Shown here piece after piece: positions 45,701-56,386 of a stretch of DNA of 64,000 nt. Source of the stretch: Hyposmocoma kahamanoa (Eukaryota; Arthropoda; Insecta; Lepidoptera; Cosmopterigidae); contig NW_020654289.1 in NCBI RefSeq assembly GCF_003589595.1, positions 566,586 to 630,585 of the forward strand, given 5' to 3'. The notes under the pieces are model-generated. The model was not told the origin of the DNA and ran no database searches. It saw nothing but the letters and a program-made list of their open reading frames with translations. The translations under genes and the position numbers were made by a program. How positions within the stretch are numbered: position 1 is the stretch's first letter; every line of letters starts with the position of its first letter.

Positions 45701-47394
45701 TGACCATGAAAAAGTATATTTATCTGCCTTTAAAAATATTTGGCACTATTTAAGAAATACCTTTTTATCACCATTGTCTTCGTACCACGTAACACGAGTG
45801 CGAAATAATTAGTTGGCTCATATGAAACAATGACTCATACGCGTCTCGCCGCGTGCGGCTGATTTAGGCAGAGTGTTGTGATGTATCGCTGTAATTTGCT
45901 GTCCGTCCGCTGCATATTGCTGTGTAAATACCTCGTACATGAGGGAATTATGTTATGTTTACAGAGGAATATTGTTTATGGACATTGCTTGGGCCACACA
46001 ATTGCGTTTACTTCTTGTTGTGCAGCACTATTGGATGTCGGTCAGGAAGATTGGGGATTTGTTAAATCCCGGGGAATGTTACAATTGCAGCTTGTTTCTA
46101 TTATTGAACTATTAAATATTATCTATATATACATAATACACCTTCCTTTACATAAAGGAATAGAGTCCGGAGCAATGATTTAATAAAATCGCGCATTTGG
46201 TTTAGGAAAATAGTCTAACAAGCAAATACTTAACAGGCTACCTTTTTACATTTCAGTATATTCATATAGGTATGAAATATATGATTACACGATTCAAAAC
46301 AAATTTATCCTTGTAACTTTTAAAAAGACGCTTTCAAAAATTATACGACACGTTTTATCTGTCGAGAAACCTTTCTTTAGAAATTTTCTTCTTCCCGTAA
46401 ATTTACGACGCATACACGCGACCATAAAACTAGAAAACGCAAGGGATTCGTGATTGCTGCGAAATACAGCGAAAAGCTGAGGAAACTGAATTTAAAGCGT
46501 AACTTTATTCATGTGCCACTTTTCCAAACTCGTGAACTTAAATCCAATAAACGTCAAATGCACGCGGCTGTGACCGCAGTCCACGCTAGGGACACTTGTG
46601 CATTGCCAACGTAACGGAATACACAAGGCAGTGTGCTTATTTTAATTTCAAGTAAAGAAATGGTACCTCATATCATCTTATTTATGAACCGAGTATGATG
46701 ACCTTTATAAGTCACATGCACACATAACTATCTCTCCGCACCCACCACCGCTACACCATTACGCGTTGTCAATTTTGATCCCGCCTCGTATAATAAGGTA
46801 TAATCTCAGGGTAGTTCCATATTTTGATTAGAAACAGATTAGACTTTTCGAAGATACAATGACAAAGAGACACGGCGACCATAGAAAACTAAAGGTAAGA
46901 ACGTGCTTAGGTCATTAATTGTAATACTGTAAAGAGAAAAAAAATTGCATTTCTTGTCGCGCGCTTCGTACTTCTAACGACATAAATATTAACAACAACA
47001 CACAAAGGGCGTTTCGCTTCTACCCCGCCACCTGACATCCGACCGGCAATAACCGGATGTTGGGTTGTAGTGCACAAACTTTCCCAAGTATACAAATTAT
47101 GCCGTGTCGGTATTGCAAATTTAAACCCTATGTAGTACACCTAATTATCTATGAGAAGTTTTCACAGTCTGTCTTTATTTTTATTGAGAAGCTGGAAAGT
47201 AAACGGCACACATTGACTGTTCAAGCTGATCTTGAAGATATTCTTACACCTATATCTAGAAGGTACAAGCCGTTCAAGGATTACGGAACCCAGCACACGG
47301 GTTCATATGTTAGCTGTTGACAAAGTAGGCGAAAAATCGGAACGCCTAATACGGATTGATGGAATAATATAAGTGCAAAGGTTAACTTGTGATC
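45701..47394. other. No supported gene
   Basis: Frames of 101 codons (45878-46183) and 87 codons (47057-47320) on the plus strand have no recognised domain, conserved motif or paired splice sites. I leave them uncalled. Confidence 0.4.
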
Positions 47395-47590
47395 GATGAG
47401 AAGCGGTAGTCAATTGAAAGGTCGACTCCGTGGCTGCAAGTACCTATGACTTTAGTTTCTAAATTAGGTACATTTTGCATGTTTTGCGGTAGCAATAGCT
47501 TTTGCAAACGGTGAAAGAAAACGTAGTGATGAATCCTGCATGTCGAAGAAGGTTCACTTTCCTTGAAACCTCTCTATTAAATGTTTAATG
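47395..47590 (+). repeat. SINE-like family S2 copy
   Basis: 'aaggtcgactccgtggctgc' (degenerate B-box), 'gcggtagcaatagcttttgc', 'gaaaacgtagtgatgaatcc' and 'tgcatgtcgaagaaggttc' match other S2 copies at 48360 and 57475. Confidence 0.65.
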
Positions 47591-47594
47591 ACGA

Positions 47595-48359
47595 TGATGA
47601 TGGTGGTGGTGATTGAAGCTACAATGTGTAATGCTTACTAAATAATTACAGCTTTCCCTTCTAGTGTTTATTCACGGTTTGTGACACATTGTCGAAAATA
47701 TTCTCGGCACTATTGTTGCGTTGAGAAGCCACTTCAACTATTAAGTTGAGTACAATAGGAAATATTTTCCGCAATATTGCAACGGACGTTTAATGAAAGG
47801 GGTATAAAATTCTATGGAGTTATGCCACTGCGTATAAGCCTTGAAAGCTTTTACTGTGCTTAGAATTCTCTTTGGGTCGCTGTCGATTGTTCCTTAATCG
47901 ATTCCGTATTATAACCTTCAGGCTTTCCCGGCTCACAATATACTACGACGACGATAAGCGTTTTAAGGGAACATTTTTTCATTTCGTTGCTTCTTGTATA
48001 AGAAATAATTTCTATGCCCAATGGTAATATAATCTAGAACGAAATTTCTACTATTCCCTAAACACTCAGCTGAAATTCCGATGTGAAACAGGGAGCTCCT
48101 AAATTGTTTCTCCTATTTGTACACTTGTCCACCGCAAATGTTCCACGCGGTTATATTAATGGTTGTTGCTCTAAATATAGCAAGTATGTAGGCTTTACTC
48201 TTTTCCAAAGTATACAGTGTCCTTGCTACTACGTGCGAAAATAATGAGGTTAAATTAAAACACTCTGCTGGATGCCTCGTAAATTACGGAACCTTTTTTG
48301 GGAGGGCGGCAGGCGCTTTTCTTAGTGAACCATTTTTAATGAAATCTTAAAAAGCTGAA
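47595..48359. other. No gene seen
   Basis: No supported signal. Confidence 0.45.
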
Positions 48360-48680
48360 TAGACCAGTGAGAGAACAACTTCTGTTGAGAGGTTCATGGT
48401 TCGAATGCCAGAGGCGGCATGTACTTATGACATTAATTTCTAAACGTGCATTTTGTGAAATATTAGTAGCAATAGCTCTCGCTAATTATGAATAAAAACA
48501 TCGTGATGTCGAAGAAATTTCGCAACCCTTAGGTCTACTACACTGTCTACTACTACTACTACTACGGTCTACTACAGTGGCCCAAAACCTTTGTGTACAG
48601 TGGCCCAAAGGTTTTGGGCCACTGTACACAAAAACAAAAACCCCTCCTTAGAGGAAACCCGTGCCTAACTGTGGGTTACA
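48360..48680 (+). repeat. tRNA-derived SINE, family S2, with internal hairpin
   Basis: The B-box-like CATGGTTCGAATGCCAG lies near 48395. Then come 'ttagtagcaatagctctcgc', 'aacatcgtgatgtcgaagaa' and, after a TAC repeat and a strong hairpin, 'cccctccttagaggaaaccc'. The hairpin and TAC repeat interrupt the SINE body. Confidence 0.65.
48590..48632. repeat. 20-bp perfect hairpin with 3-nt loop
   Basis: TTTGTGTACAGTGGCCCAAA (48590-48609), loop GGT, then its exact reverse complement (48613-48632). Part of the left arm (ACAGTGGCCCAAA) is also present as a direct copy just upstream at 48574-48586, so the structure looks built by local copying. Confidence 0.9.
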
Positions 48681-48914
48681 CAGGGTTATTTGTAAAATAT
48701 GAACAACCTTTAAGGACAATTTTACCAACATCATAAAAAATGTTTGATCATGACTTTTTACAAAACATAATAAATTTATTAAAAATAAATGTTTAAGTTA
48801 TTTTTGTACAGAGTCAAGAGCACGTGAAGCTTCGCACTTAAGACTTAAAACCAACTCTATGACGTCATTTCAGATCAGTAATTTTAGCAACGCCAACGCC
48901 TCCAACGTGCTGCC

Positions 48915-49180
48915 ATTTCGCACCCCTCATGGAAGAATGGCATAAGCGGAATTAAGTCAAACATGTTTATTGCTCCATTAGATACAGAAAAATGTAACCC
49001 ACATTCTCTCCAATTGGAGGTTAAATACAGAAAAATATAACCCACGCCCTTTCCAATTGGAGGTTAGATTCAGATAAATATAGCCCACATCTTCTCTTTA
49101 CATTTATCTGTATCTAATGGAGCAATAAACATGTTTAACGTAATTCCCTTTATGCCATTGTTCCACAAGTGGTGCGATTT
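48915..49180. mobile_element. Non-autonomous element: ~80-bp inverted repeats around tandem units
   Basis: The left arm (48915 to about 48994) and right arm (about 49100-49180) are reverse complements with scattered differences. They share 'aacatgtttattgctccatt' then 'agatacaga'. Between them lie about two and a half tandem ~45-bp units with 'ccaattggaggtta' and 'cagataaatatagcccaca'. There is no coding capacity. Target duplication is not clear, so the class is unknown. Confidence 0.72.
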
Positions 49181-49184
49181 ATAA

Positions 49185-49695
49185 AAACAATTATGGTGGT
49201 AGGTGCTTTCTTTTGCTACAGCTCAGAGTTATCGACATTTAAAACGACCGTTTTAAATATTTAAATTTTTGTACGAAAGTGATTTGTGATAAATTACGAA
49301 AAGTCGTGGAACAAAAGTTATTGCTTGTGATGTTAATCATATAGTCCTGCGAGGTTATTAGCATTTTCCGAATAACCCTGTATAAGAAGTGCACAACGTT
49401 GATGATTTACGGCACTCCTGGAATATAATATTTGGAGATAATGGACATACAATATTGTCACCTAACACAAAGATTATATTCTAGATTGTAGACATAATAT
49501 CTAAGGGCTAATCTAGTTTCCCCTCGCTGAATCAGTGGTGTAAGTGATGTGAATATTCATGAATGGTCATTGGGAGGCGATGACACCCCCAAGCGGATTA
49601 TACATTGCTGTAGAGCGTCTTCTAGCTGCTAATGAAGACTTTTATTTGGAGATATCTTGTTACTCAAAAGACATCTTAAAAATGTAGAATCTCTA
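49185..49695. other. No gene seen
   Basis: No supported signal. Confidence 0.45.
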
Positions 49696-49699
49696 TGAA

Positions 49700-50010
49700 A
49701 TAAACTACAACGCGGATATTCGTAGCCCCGCACTTGGGAAACCCAGTATTGCGGGTACCATAGACAACATAATATAACTATAAATTACACTCAACTCACG
49801 AGAGAAATAAATGTAGGCCATATAAATATTTCTCCCGGCCCGAGAATCGAACCCGCGGCCCTCTGCATGGCAGTCCAATATGGTGACCATTCGGTTAAGG
49901 AGGCAGTTAAATATAAATATACCATCACGCTTATCTCCGCCTGCATTAAAGCAGAGGTGTCCTAGTAGCGTTCTAGACGACGGCCTATAGTGAAAAGACG
50001 CGCGGGGCAC
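49700..50010 (-). repeat. tRNA-derived SINE
   Basis: On the minus strand 'taaccgaatggtcaccatat' (A-box) and GCGGGTTCGATTCTCGG (B-box) lie near 49900-49840. The body 'aatatttatatggcctacat' and 'tctcgtgagttgagtg' follows, ending near 49700. Acceptor stem pairing is lost, so it is not a working tRNA gene. Confidence 0.7.
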
Positions 50011-50014
50011 TTGA

Positions 50015-50275
50015 TTTGCCCTTTAACTTAGAAGTCATGTCCGAACATTGTCACACTGCGACCGGCATCTCCGGCATTAGCCTGGAGAGCTAGTAGAGGA
50101 TGGGTTAAACATCCTCCGGTCCTTCCAGGCACGTAGGATTTTGGGAACTGGAGAGACGTTACGGCGTCGGGAGATAAGCGTACCTGTGGGGGTGCTGGTG
50201 CTTGTGGATGGCTGGTGGTGGATTATAATGTTGTCGGGAGAGTAGTAGTAGCCTCCGCAGCCTCCGCAGTTTCTT
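50015..50275. other. Moderately GC-rich unassigned block
   Basis: The sequence around 'cgaccggcatctccggcatt' and 'cggcgtcgggagataagcgt' is GC-richer than its surroundings and is probably part of a retroelement. No protein motif was found on either strand. Confidence 0.35.
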
Positions 50276-51497
50276 ACTTAGTTAGTTTAGTTCAGAATTC
50301 AAAAGGGTGAAAAAACTAGTAATAAATCCAGTTTTATAAGTATTTATTCCAGTTTTGACAATATTTATGATCTTTAAAATGTTTATCGCACAAGAGATTT
50401 TAGTAACTGGTAAACGACTCAAAAAAAAATAAGAAGAGAAGACGTGTTCGCTGCCGCGATCGAGCAGGGAGTGACGATGGAACGAAACGATGTCAGAAAT
50501 ATTATTTTTTTAATTAGGTACCATAGACAATCCAACATTTAAAGGAAAAACGTTCTTTTTATTTAGAGATAGCTTGGCAAAAACCGCGCTGACTTAATAT
50601 AATATAATTTTAAATTGACGTCAATTCGCGTACACACAACTCAAACTAGGTCAAACCTGTGCTATGCCAGTCTTGCTCCCGATTGCAAATACGGTTGTTG
50701 AATAAAAATAAAGTGGAATAAAAATAAAATAAAATATTAAAATGACGTAAAATAACATTTAAAAAAATCTGTATGTGTGTGCGTGCGTAACGTATCTTTT
50801 AAATACAGAATAATTTCGTAAGTCTGCAAGGTCATTTGCAGTATTCAGATTTATTTCAGCTACATTTATATTAATGTAGCAGAACAATATTATGTTCTAA
50901 TTGATTAATTACATCAGAGAGCAAATTTGAAACGATACGATTGGTCGTAGTTTCTAATTTAAAAAGAAGTAACATATTCTAGACTAATAACATAATTTAA
51001 ACTTTATCCTGTTTGCATAATTATCGTTGAAAGTTATGACGGTTTGATTTTATATTGACATTACAATCAATCAACAAAAACATCTAGCGGCCAATAGCTG
51101 AACGACTACTTAGTTCTCCAAAAAAGTAACGACGATATTGCAGCGGTACAAGGTTTCATTTAGTTTCTATATACAAAAACAGAAAATTAAAAATGAATTA
51201 ACATTAAATAAAATAACACTTAACGATGATATGAAATACCGCCACAGATAACATTACAAGTGCGACTATCGTTAAATAAGGCATTTTTGCACGATTTTGA
51301 GGTTTTGCGTGAGATAATCGACATGACCATAACGTACAAAGAGAAAATGGCGGACAGAGCTCAAGTATGTGGGCCTCTGCGTACTGTTGGCACACTTACA
51401 CGCCCACTAAACTCTTGTACTGAATTTATTGTTTTGTGCGCACATCTCACCCGTCTACTTTGACAACAAGATGCAATGCTCTTAAATTTCCTGACAC
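50276..51497. other. No gene seen
   Basis: AT-rich; no supported signal. Confidence 0.45.
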
Positions 51498-51500
51498 TAA

Positions 51501-51693
51501 GAGTGGTCACACACGGCGACATTTGAAACGCGCGATTACTTCGCTACACTTGCAACAATTTATAAGCGACTGCATCGATACAAACGCGCGACTATACAAT
51601 CGCCTATAAATCCCAGTAGCGATAAATCGCGCGTTCTTATCGATGCAGTCACGCGCTTGCATCGTTGCATAAAGTCGCCGTGTGTAACCGCTC
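51501..51693. mobile_element. MITE, PIF/Harbinger-like
   Basis: A 193-bp element whose ends GAGTGGTCACACACGGCGAC and (reverse-complemented right) GAGCGGTTACACACGGCGAC form inverted repeats. TAA flanks both sides (51498-51500, 51694-51696). The inner part is also partly palindromic ('cgactgcatcgat' against 'atcgatgcagtc'). A 3-bp TWA duplication suggests PIF/Harbinger. Confidence 0.78.
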
Positions 51694-51696
51694 TAA

Positions 51697-52097
51697 AATA
51701 ATCAACAAATTACTAAATTCCTTTAAATTACATTATAAATATAACACCCAATGTGGCCGCCAATTAAGCATCCGCTATTAAGGTCAAAGCTAACTAACCC
51801 AATGCAGTAACTAAGCAACAAATGAAGCATAACATTGCATCAATTAACCCGATTACCGTTGCTATGATAGTTCAATTCAATCATTCATGAAATTCGATTA
51901 TTGTCGAAGGTAGGGTTTAGACAACAGGCTATCACACCTGGGCCCCGATTCAGAGCTTTTCGATATTTTAACCGAATCGTTCAATTGGCTAAAATACATT
52001 AATAAAATTGAACAAAATCCAGAGTTTATTTAAAATAATAAGAGATTTCCATATTACATTCTTGCTTTGTAATCATTCGATATCTGTGTTCTAAATA
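51697..52097. other. No gene seen
   Basis: No supported signal. Confidence 0.45.
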
Positions 52098-52608
52098 ACA
52101 TTTATGGCCTTTGCCGGTCGAGGAGTTGGAGTTTGATTTTTTGATTTTAAATATCTTTATTTCAAAATAAACTTAAAAATAATACAAAAAGATCTTATTC
52201 TATTTGTAAACAAACATAATGTTTTATGTAACTTAGGCTACACACCTTTCCGAACACATAGGATAAGAAATAATAAACTACTCAGATCATCGTTTACCAG
52301 ATAGGAATATGATAACAACACAACAAGTAGTTTAGAGAACCACATATATATAAAAACATGAAGTGAGAAACGAAACAGTCAAACGTAATATTTATATTCA
52401 TTTATGCAAACATGTGAAATTAGTGTATTAATCGAAAGAAAATAACAAAATATAATTAAATAATATGATGAGGGTATCAGTACAAAAATAACTATTGAGC
52501 TTGTTGAGAAACATCAGTTGCCTAGAGAATAGTGATGTGGTAACTTATACCTGTTATACGTACTACGAAAACCTAACGTACGAAACCTGCTTTTACCGAT
52601 AGCAGATA

Positions 52609-55227
52609 TTAGTGTATTATGATGTGTAGGATTTTTATGTAAATAAAATTTTTTGAATAATTAAGAATAAAATCTTTAATAGGTGGATAGTTAATGCGTT
52701 TATGAAGATTTTTTAAATTTGTTTTGAATTTAGTATTGTAGGCTATTTTGATTGCTTTATTTTGTACGATTTGTAGCTTTTGGTATTTTGAGTCAGGTAT
52801 GCTGCTCCAAACCGGTGCTGCATATGTTAGACAGGGTCTGACAAGAGTGGAGTATATGTATAATTTTGTTTTAGAGCTGAGAATGGATTTCCGATTCAAG
52901 ACCGGATGTAGGGCATTTAGAGCTTTAACGCCTTTTGAGATCAGTCTATCAGTATTAGAAGACCAATTTAGTTTATTGTCCAGTAGTATGCCTAAGTATT
53001 TAACAGACTTACTCCAAGGCACGTGGTAGTCGTCAAGTACGACTGTCCTAGTCGGGAACGCACGTTTTCTAGTAAATATAATACCTTCCGTTTTGGATGA
53101 GTTTAATTTGAGTTTCCATTTTGTGAAATAAGCACTCAGTAGGTCTACAGATAGTTGAAGGCGTCCTATAACTATATGGAGGTCTTTGGAAGAGGTGTAA
53201 GAAGCTGTATCGTCAGCATATATGGCTAGATTTGTATGAGGTTGCTTAGGTATGTCATTTAGAAATAGAATAAAAAGGTAAGGACCCAGGATTGAGCCCT
53301 GAGGGACTCCAGCGGAAATCAACTTGGGAGTGGAACATGAGTCACCTACATGTACAGAAATGGATCGATTTTGTAGGTAGCACTGGATTAACTTAACCAA
53401 ATTTAAATCAATGCCAAATAATATCAATTTATGCAGTAAAGCGTCATGCCAGACAGTGTCAAAAGCCTTTTCTATGTCTAAAAGGATCATTCCTGTGGAT
53501 TCACCTAAATTTAACGCATGTGAGATGTGCTCAGAAACTCTTGCAAGTTGTTGAGTGGTAGAGTGCATTTTACGGAAGCCAAACTGTTCAGGCATAATTA
53601 GGTGCTCAGTGGCTTTAGACAGGCGAGTAAGAATTATGGATTCTAACAATTTAGCCAGGCCGGGTAATAAGCTGATTGGACGATAATTGGTGGGAATGCT
53701 TGCATCTTTGTTTAGCTTTTTAATAGGAATAACTTTTGCCAGTTTCCAAGAAGAAGGAAAGTAACACAAATGTAGACAACCATTAAATATTTTAGTGAGC
53801 TGCACTACGCATTTCTGCGAGAGGTTTTTAAGTAGTATGTTATTAAGATTATCTACACCCGGAGCCTTTCGGTTTTTCAACTTCTTCAATAGGACACGGA
53901 TTTCATTAGGCCGAACAGGAAAGCAAATCTCAAAGCGATCAAAAGTTTTTAGACTTTCAAGAGATGTACTTATATCAGAGAGAACAGCTGGATCGGTAGC
54001 CCAGTGTCTAGTAAGGTTTGTGTTTCCAATAAACGCTTCTGCTAAAGCTTCGCATTGTTCTAATGTTGTGGAAGATTTTGTGCCGTCGGATTTGACCAGG
54101 GTAGGAATGCTTGAAGGTTTATAATCAATTGATTTCACTAGACGCCAGAGATCAGTAGTAGGATTTTCAATTTTGGACAATTTTTCATTCCAGACACTAT
54201 CATTGTGATACGTTATTTTAGTTTTAATCACATCTCGAAGCATGTTTGCTTTCGTTGCAAGTAACCTTTTCGTACGTGGGTCTTGTTCCTTGATAGCAAG
54301 TCTGCGTAACCTATTTTTACACTTAATGATATATTTGATACGCCTAGGAAGTTTAGTAAAGGTAGTAGACGAAACTTTGGGTACACAAGAATTTCGGGCG
54401 TCGATAATAGTATTTGAAAGATGATCTATAGTAGAGTTGATTTCCGATATAGTGCTAAGTGGAGACATGCTCAAGGAAATGTGCTGATCTAAGTAGGCTC
54501 TGTACTTAACCCAGTCAGTTTTACGGTAATTAAAAGTAATAATAGACTTGCGCTCAATTATACCTCCAATTTCAAAGGTTACGGGAAGGTGGTTTGAAGA
54601 AAGACAAGTTAGTGCACGAGGTTCGGCAAGAATGCAAACTTTACGAGTTAAGAGTACGTCAGGTGTAGACGGAGTACGAGTGATGTCATAATGAACCAGA
54701 GTAGGCGTTCTAGGGGCTAGTATGTCATAGTCGCTGTTAATCATGTGATGAAAAAGAACATCACCATGTAGGTTAGAAACAGAACAGTTCCAATATTGAT
54801 GTTTAGTATTAAGATCACCCATTATTAGTACCCTGGGACTAAGTGAAAACAATATATCCAAATCGCTAGACAACAATGGGAGATTAGGAGATTGGTAAAC
54901 GGATATAACGGCAACACTATTGTCGGAAAGATTAAGTTGTAAGCCAACACATTCAAGATTGTGGGTTTTTGGGATTTTGAGTTGAGTGTGTGTTATATTG
55001 GACTTGATTAAAATGGCAACACCTTGACCACGTCCTTCCATGAGCTTGTCTTGACGGTAGCAACTATAGCCAGGAGTGGCCAGAAATGTATTTGAGGAAA
55101 TTCTGGTTTCATTAATTGAAATAATGTCAGCTGAAATATCACTCACCAGATCCAAAAGCTCTGTTATTTTTGTACGGATACCATCGGCGTTCCAGAATAA
55201 AACACGTAAACTTTTAGACTCAGACAT
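52609..55227 (-). CDS. Jockey-type ORF2: endonuclease / reverse transcriptase
   Basis: About 872 residues, starting at the ATG at 55227. Positions below count from three codons upstream of it. The endonuclease domain has LRVLFWNADGIR (10-21), IISINETRI (catalytic Glu, ~43) and VLIMGDLNTKH (136-146), then SSNHLPV (213-219). In related enzymes this last motif is SDH. Here Asp is Asn (N215, codon at 54594-54592). The RT domain has KAPGVDNL, NYRPISLLPGLAKLLESIIL, MILLDIEKAFDTVWHDALLH (Asp587), SAGVPQGSILGPYLFILFLN and NLAIYADDTA (YADD 673-676). A C-terminal region with VKYLGILLDNKLNW and TYAAPVWSS follows. Length and order fit a complete protein. Start context: the ATG sits in ATGTCTGA, overlapping the ORF1 stop, which suggests translation by termination-reinitiation (inferred). 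Confidence 0.95.
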   Translation of the reverse strand: MSESKSLRVLFWNADGIRTKITELLDLVSDISADIISINETRISSNTFLATPGYSCYRQDKLMEGRGQGVAILIKSNITHTQLKIPKTHNLECVGLQLNLSDNSVAVISVYQSPNLPLLSSDLDILFSLSPRVLIMGDLNTKHQYWNCSVSNLHGDVLFHHMINSDYDILAPRTPTLVHYDITRTPSTPDVLLTRKVCILAEPRALTCLSSNHLPVTFEIGGIIERKSIITFNYRKTDWVKYRAYLDQHISLSMSPLSTISEINSTIDHLSNTIIDARNSCVPKVSSTTFTKLPRRIKYIIKCKNRLRRLAIKEQDPRTKRLLATKANMLRDVIKTKITYHNDSVWNEKLSKIENPTTDLWRLVKSIDYKPSSIPTLVKSDGTKSSTTLEQCEALAEAFIGNTNLTRHWATDPAVLSDISTSLESLKTFDRFEICFPVRPNEIRVLLKKLKNRKAPGVDNLNNILLKNLSQKCVVQLTKIFNGCLHLCYFPSSWKLAKVIPIKKLNKDASIPTNYRPISLLPGLAKLLESIILTRLSKATEHLIMPEQFGFRKMHSTTQQLARVSEHISHALNLGESTGMILLDIEKAFDTVWHDALLHKLILFGIDLNLVKLIQCYLQNRSISVHVGDSCSTPKLISAGVPQGSILGPYLFILFLNDIPKQPHTNLAIYADDTASYTSSKDLHIVIGRLQLSVDLLSAYFTKWKLKLNSSKTEGIIFTRKRAFPTRTVVLDDYHVPWSKSVKYLGILLDNKLNWSSNTDRLISKGVKALNALHPVLNRKSILSSKTKLYIYSTLVRPCLTYAAPVWSSIPDSKYQKLQIVQNKAIKIAYNTKFKTNLKNLHKRINYPPIKDFILNYSKNFIYIKILHIIIH

Positions 55228-56386
55228 ACTGACCAAGATGTCTTAAGATCAGTATTACTTTATCCATCATGTTGTCACATAAGACAAATTGACTTTTGAT
55301 GGATTTTATGGTCATTAAAATAGCCAGCATGTCGGTAGTATTTTGATCCTGATTAGTCTGAAGAGGCGAACACGTAGGAATTTCTAATTTGGCACCAACA
55401 ACGTTACTCCAAGCACGTCCATCCACTTTGTTGGACATTGTGACTTTAACATTTTTTTGTACTTCTTTGTTCTGTTCTTGTCTGGCACGGATAGTATTTA
55501 GGTATTTTTGCCGTTCGGTACATTGGCGATAATTGGCAGGGTGGTTTTCATTGCAGTTACAACATTGTGCGGGCTGGTTGCGATCCTTCTTAGGACATTC
55601 CGAGGTTAGATGAGACTCCGTACATTTGACACAGCGTGGAGATAAATTGCAATTTTTAGAAGAATGACCAAATCCTTGACATCGAAAACATTGTGTACCA
55701 TATGAGTTATTAGGGTGATATTTGCGGATTTGAACAATACAGTTGCTGATATATTTGATTTGACGAAAACGGGAGACATCACTACCAGCAGGGAGCTGTA
55801 CTATGAAGGGTGGACTTGCTGCTTTCTTCTCGGGGATTCTCATTTTATGAACAATAGTATCACTGAATCCAATTGCATCTAATTCTTCTTTCAAATGGTT
55901 TTCCATGTAATCTGGCAATCCAAATATCACTACTTTTGCCATTCTCTCATCTTTCCGGCAGAAAGTATGATAAGGAATGTTTTCAGATCGCAAACCTTCC
56001 TTTAGTGCCTGATGACTTTCAGGAGTGTAGGAGATGACGGCAATTTTGTTCTTACCTTTGTACAGGAGATGAAACTGTTTCGTATATCTGCTAATGAGCG
56101 TTTTGATGTATTCATGAGTCCAATCATTTTTAATTTCCAGAAATATAGGAGGAATGTGTCCAGATTTCTTCTTCGTAGTAGAGGCGTCGTGAAAACGCTG
56201 AGCAGCTGGACCAGTTGAGTTTTCACCAAGCAGAGTGCTGAAGCGATTGCTCGTCTTTATAGTTCCTGAGGTTACTTTTTCGGTAGGGCGCACAGTACGC
56301 TTCGGAATTTTCCATTCGCTTGTGTCGACAGGGCCCTCTAGGGGCCGTTTCCCAATTGAATTTGACCTCGATAAAAAGCGCTCCAT
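55220..56386 (-). CDS. Jockey-type ORF1: gag-like RNA-binding protein
   Basis: 388 residues, ATG at 56386, TGA at 55222-55220. Such proteins bind the element RNA to form the transposition particle. Residues ~145-200 (MAKVVIFGLPDYMENHLKEE and onward) form the RRM-like domain that precedes the zinc fingers in Jockey/I-type ORF1s. Three zinc knuckles follow: CFRCQGFGHSSKNC (233-246), CVKCTESHLTSEC (252-264) and CNCNENHPANYRQC (276-289), in the CX2CX4HX4C / CX2CX3HX4C / CX2CX3HX6C series. The N-terminal 80 residues are basic and low-complexity. No stop or frameshift. It ends by overlapping the ORF2 start. Confidence 0.94.
   Translation of the reverse strand: MERFLSRSNSIGKRPLEGPVDTSEWKIPKRTVRPTEKVTSGTIKTSNRFSTLLGENSTGPAAQRFHDASTTKKKSGHIPPIFLEIKNDWTHEYIKTLISRYTKQFHLLYKGKNKIAVISYTPESHQALKEGLRSENIPYHTFCRKDERMAKVVIFGLPDYMENHLKEELDAIGFSDTIVHKMRIPEKKAASPPFIVQLPAGSDVSRFRQIKYISNCIVQIRKYHPNNSYGTQCFRCQGFGHSSKNCNLSPRCVKCTESHLTSECPKKDRNQPAQCCNCNENHPANYRQCTERQKYLNTIRARQEQNKEVQKNVKVTMSNKVDGRAWSNVVGAKLEIPTCSPLQTNQDQNTTDMLAILMTIKSIKSQFVLCDNMMDKVILILRHLGQYV

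Noticed and set aside
45878..46183. 101-codon plus-strand frame rich in Cys and Leu
   Set aside because: No paired splice sites, no domain, and AT-rich low-complexity composition near the end.
49840..49910. tRNA gene on the minus strand
   Set aside because: The B-box is good but there is no 7-bp acceptor stem, and it is followed by a retroposon-like body.
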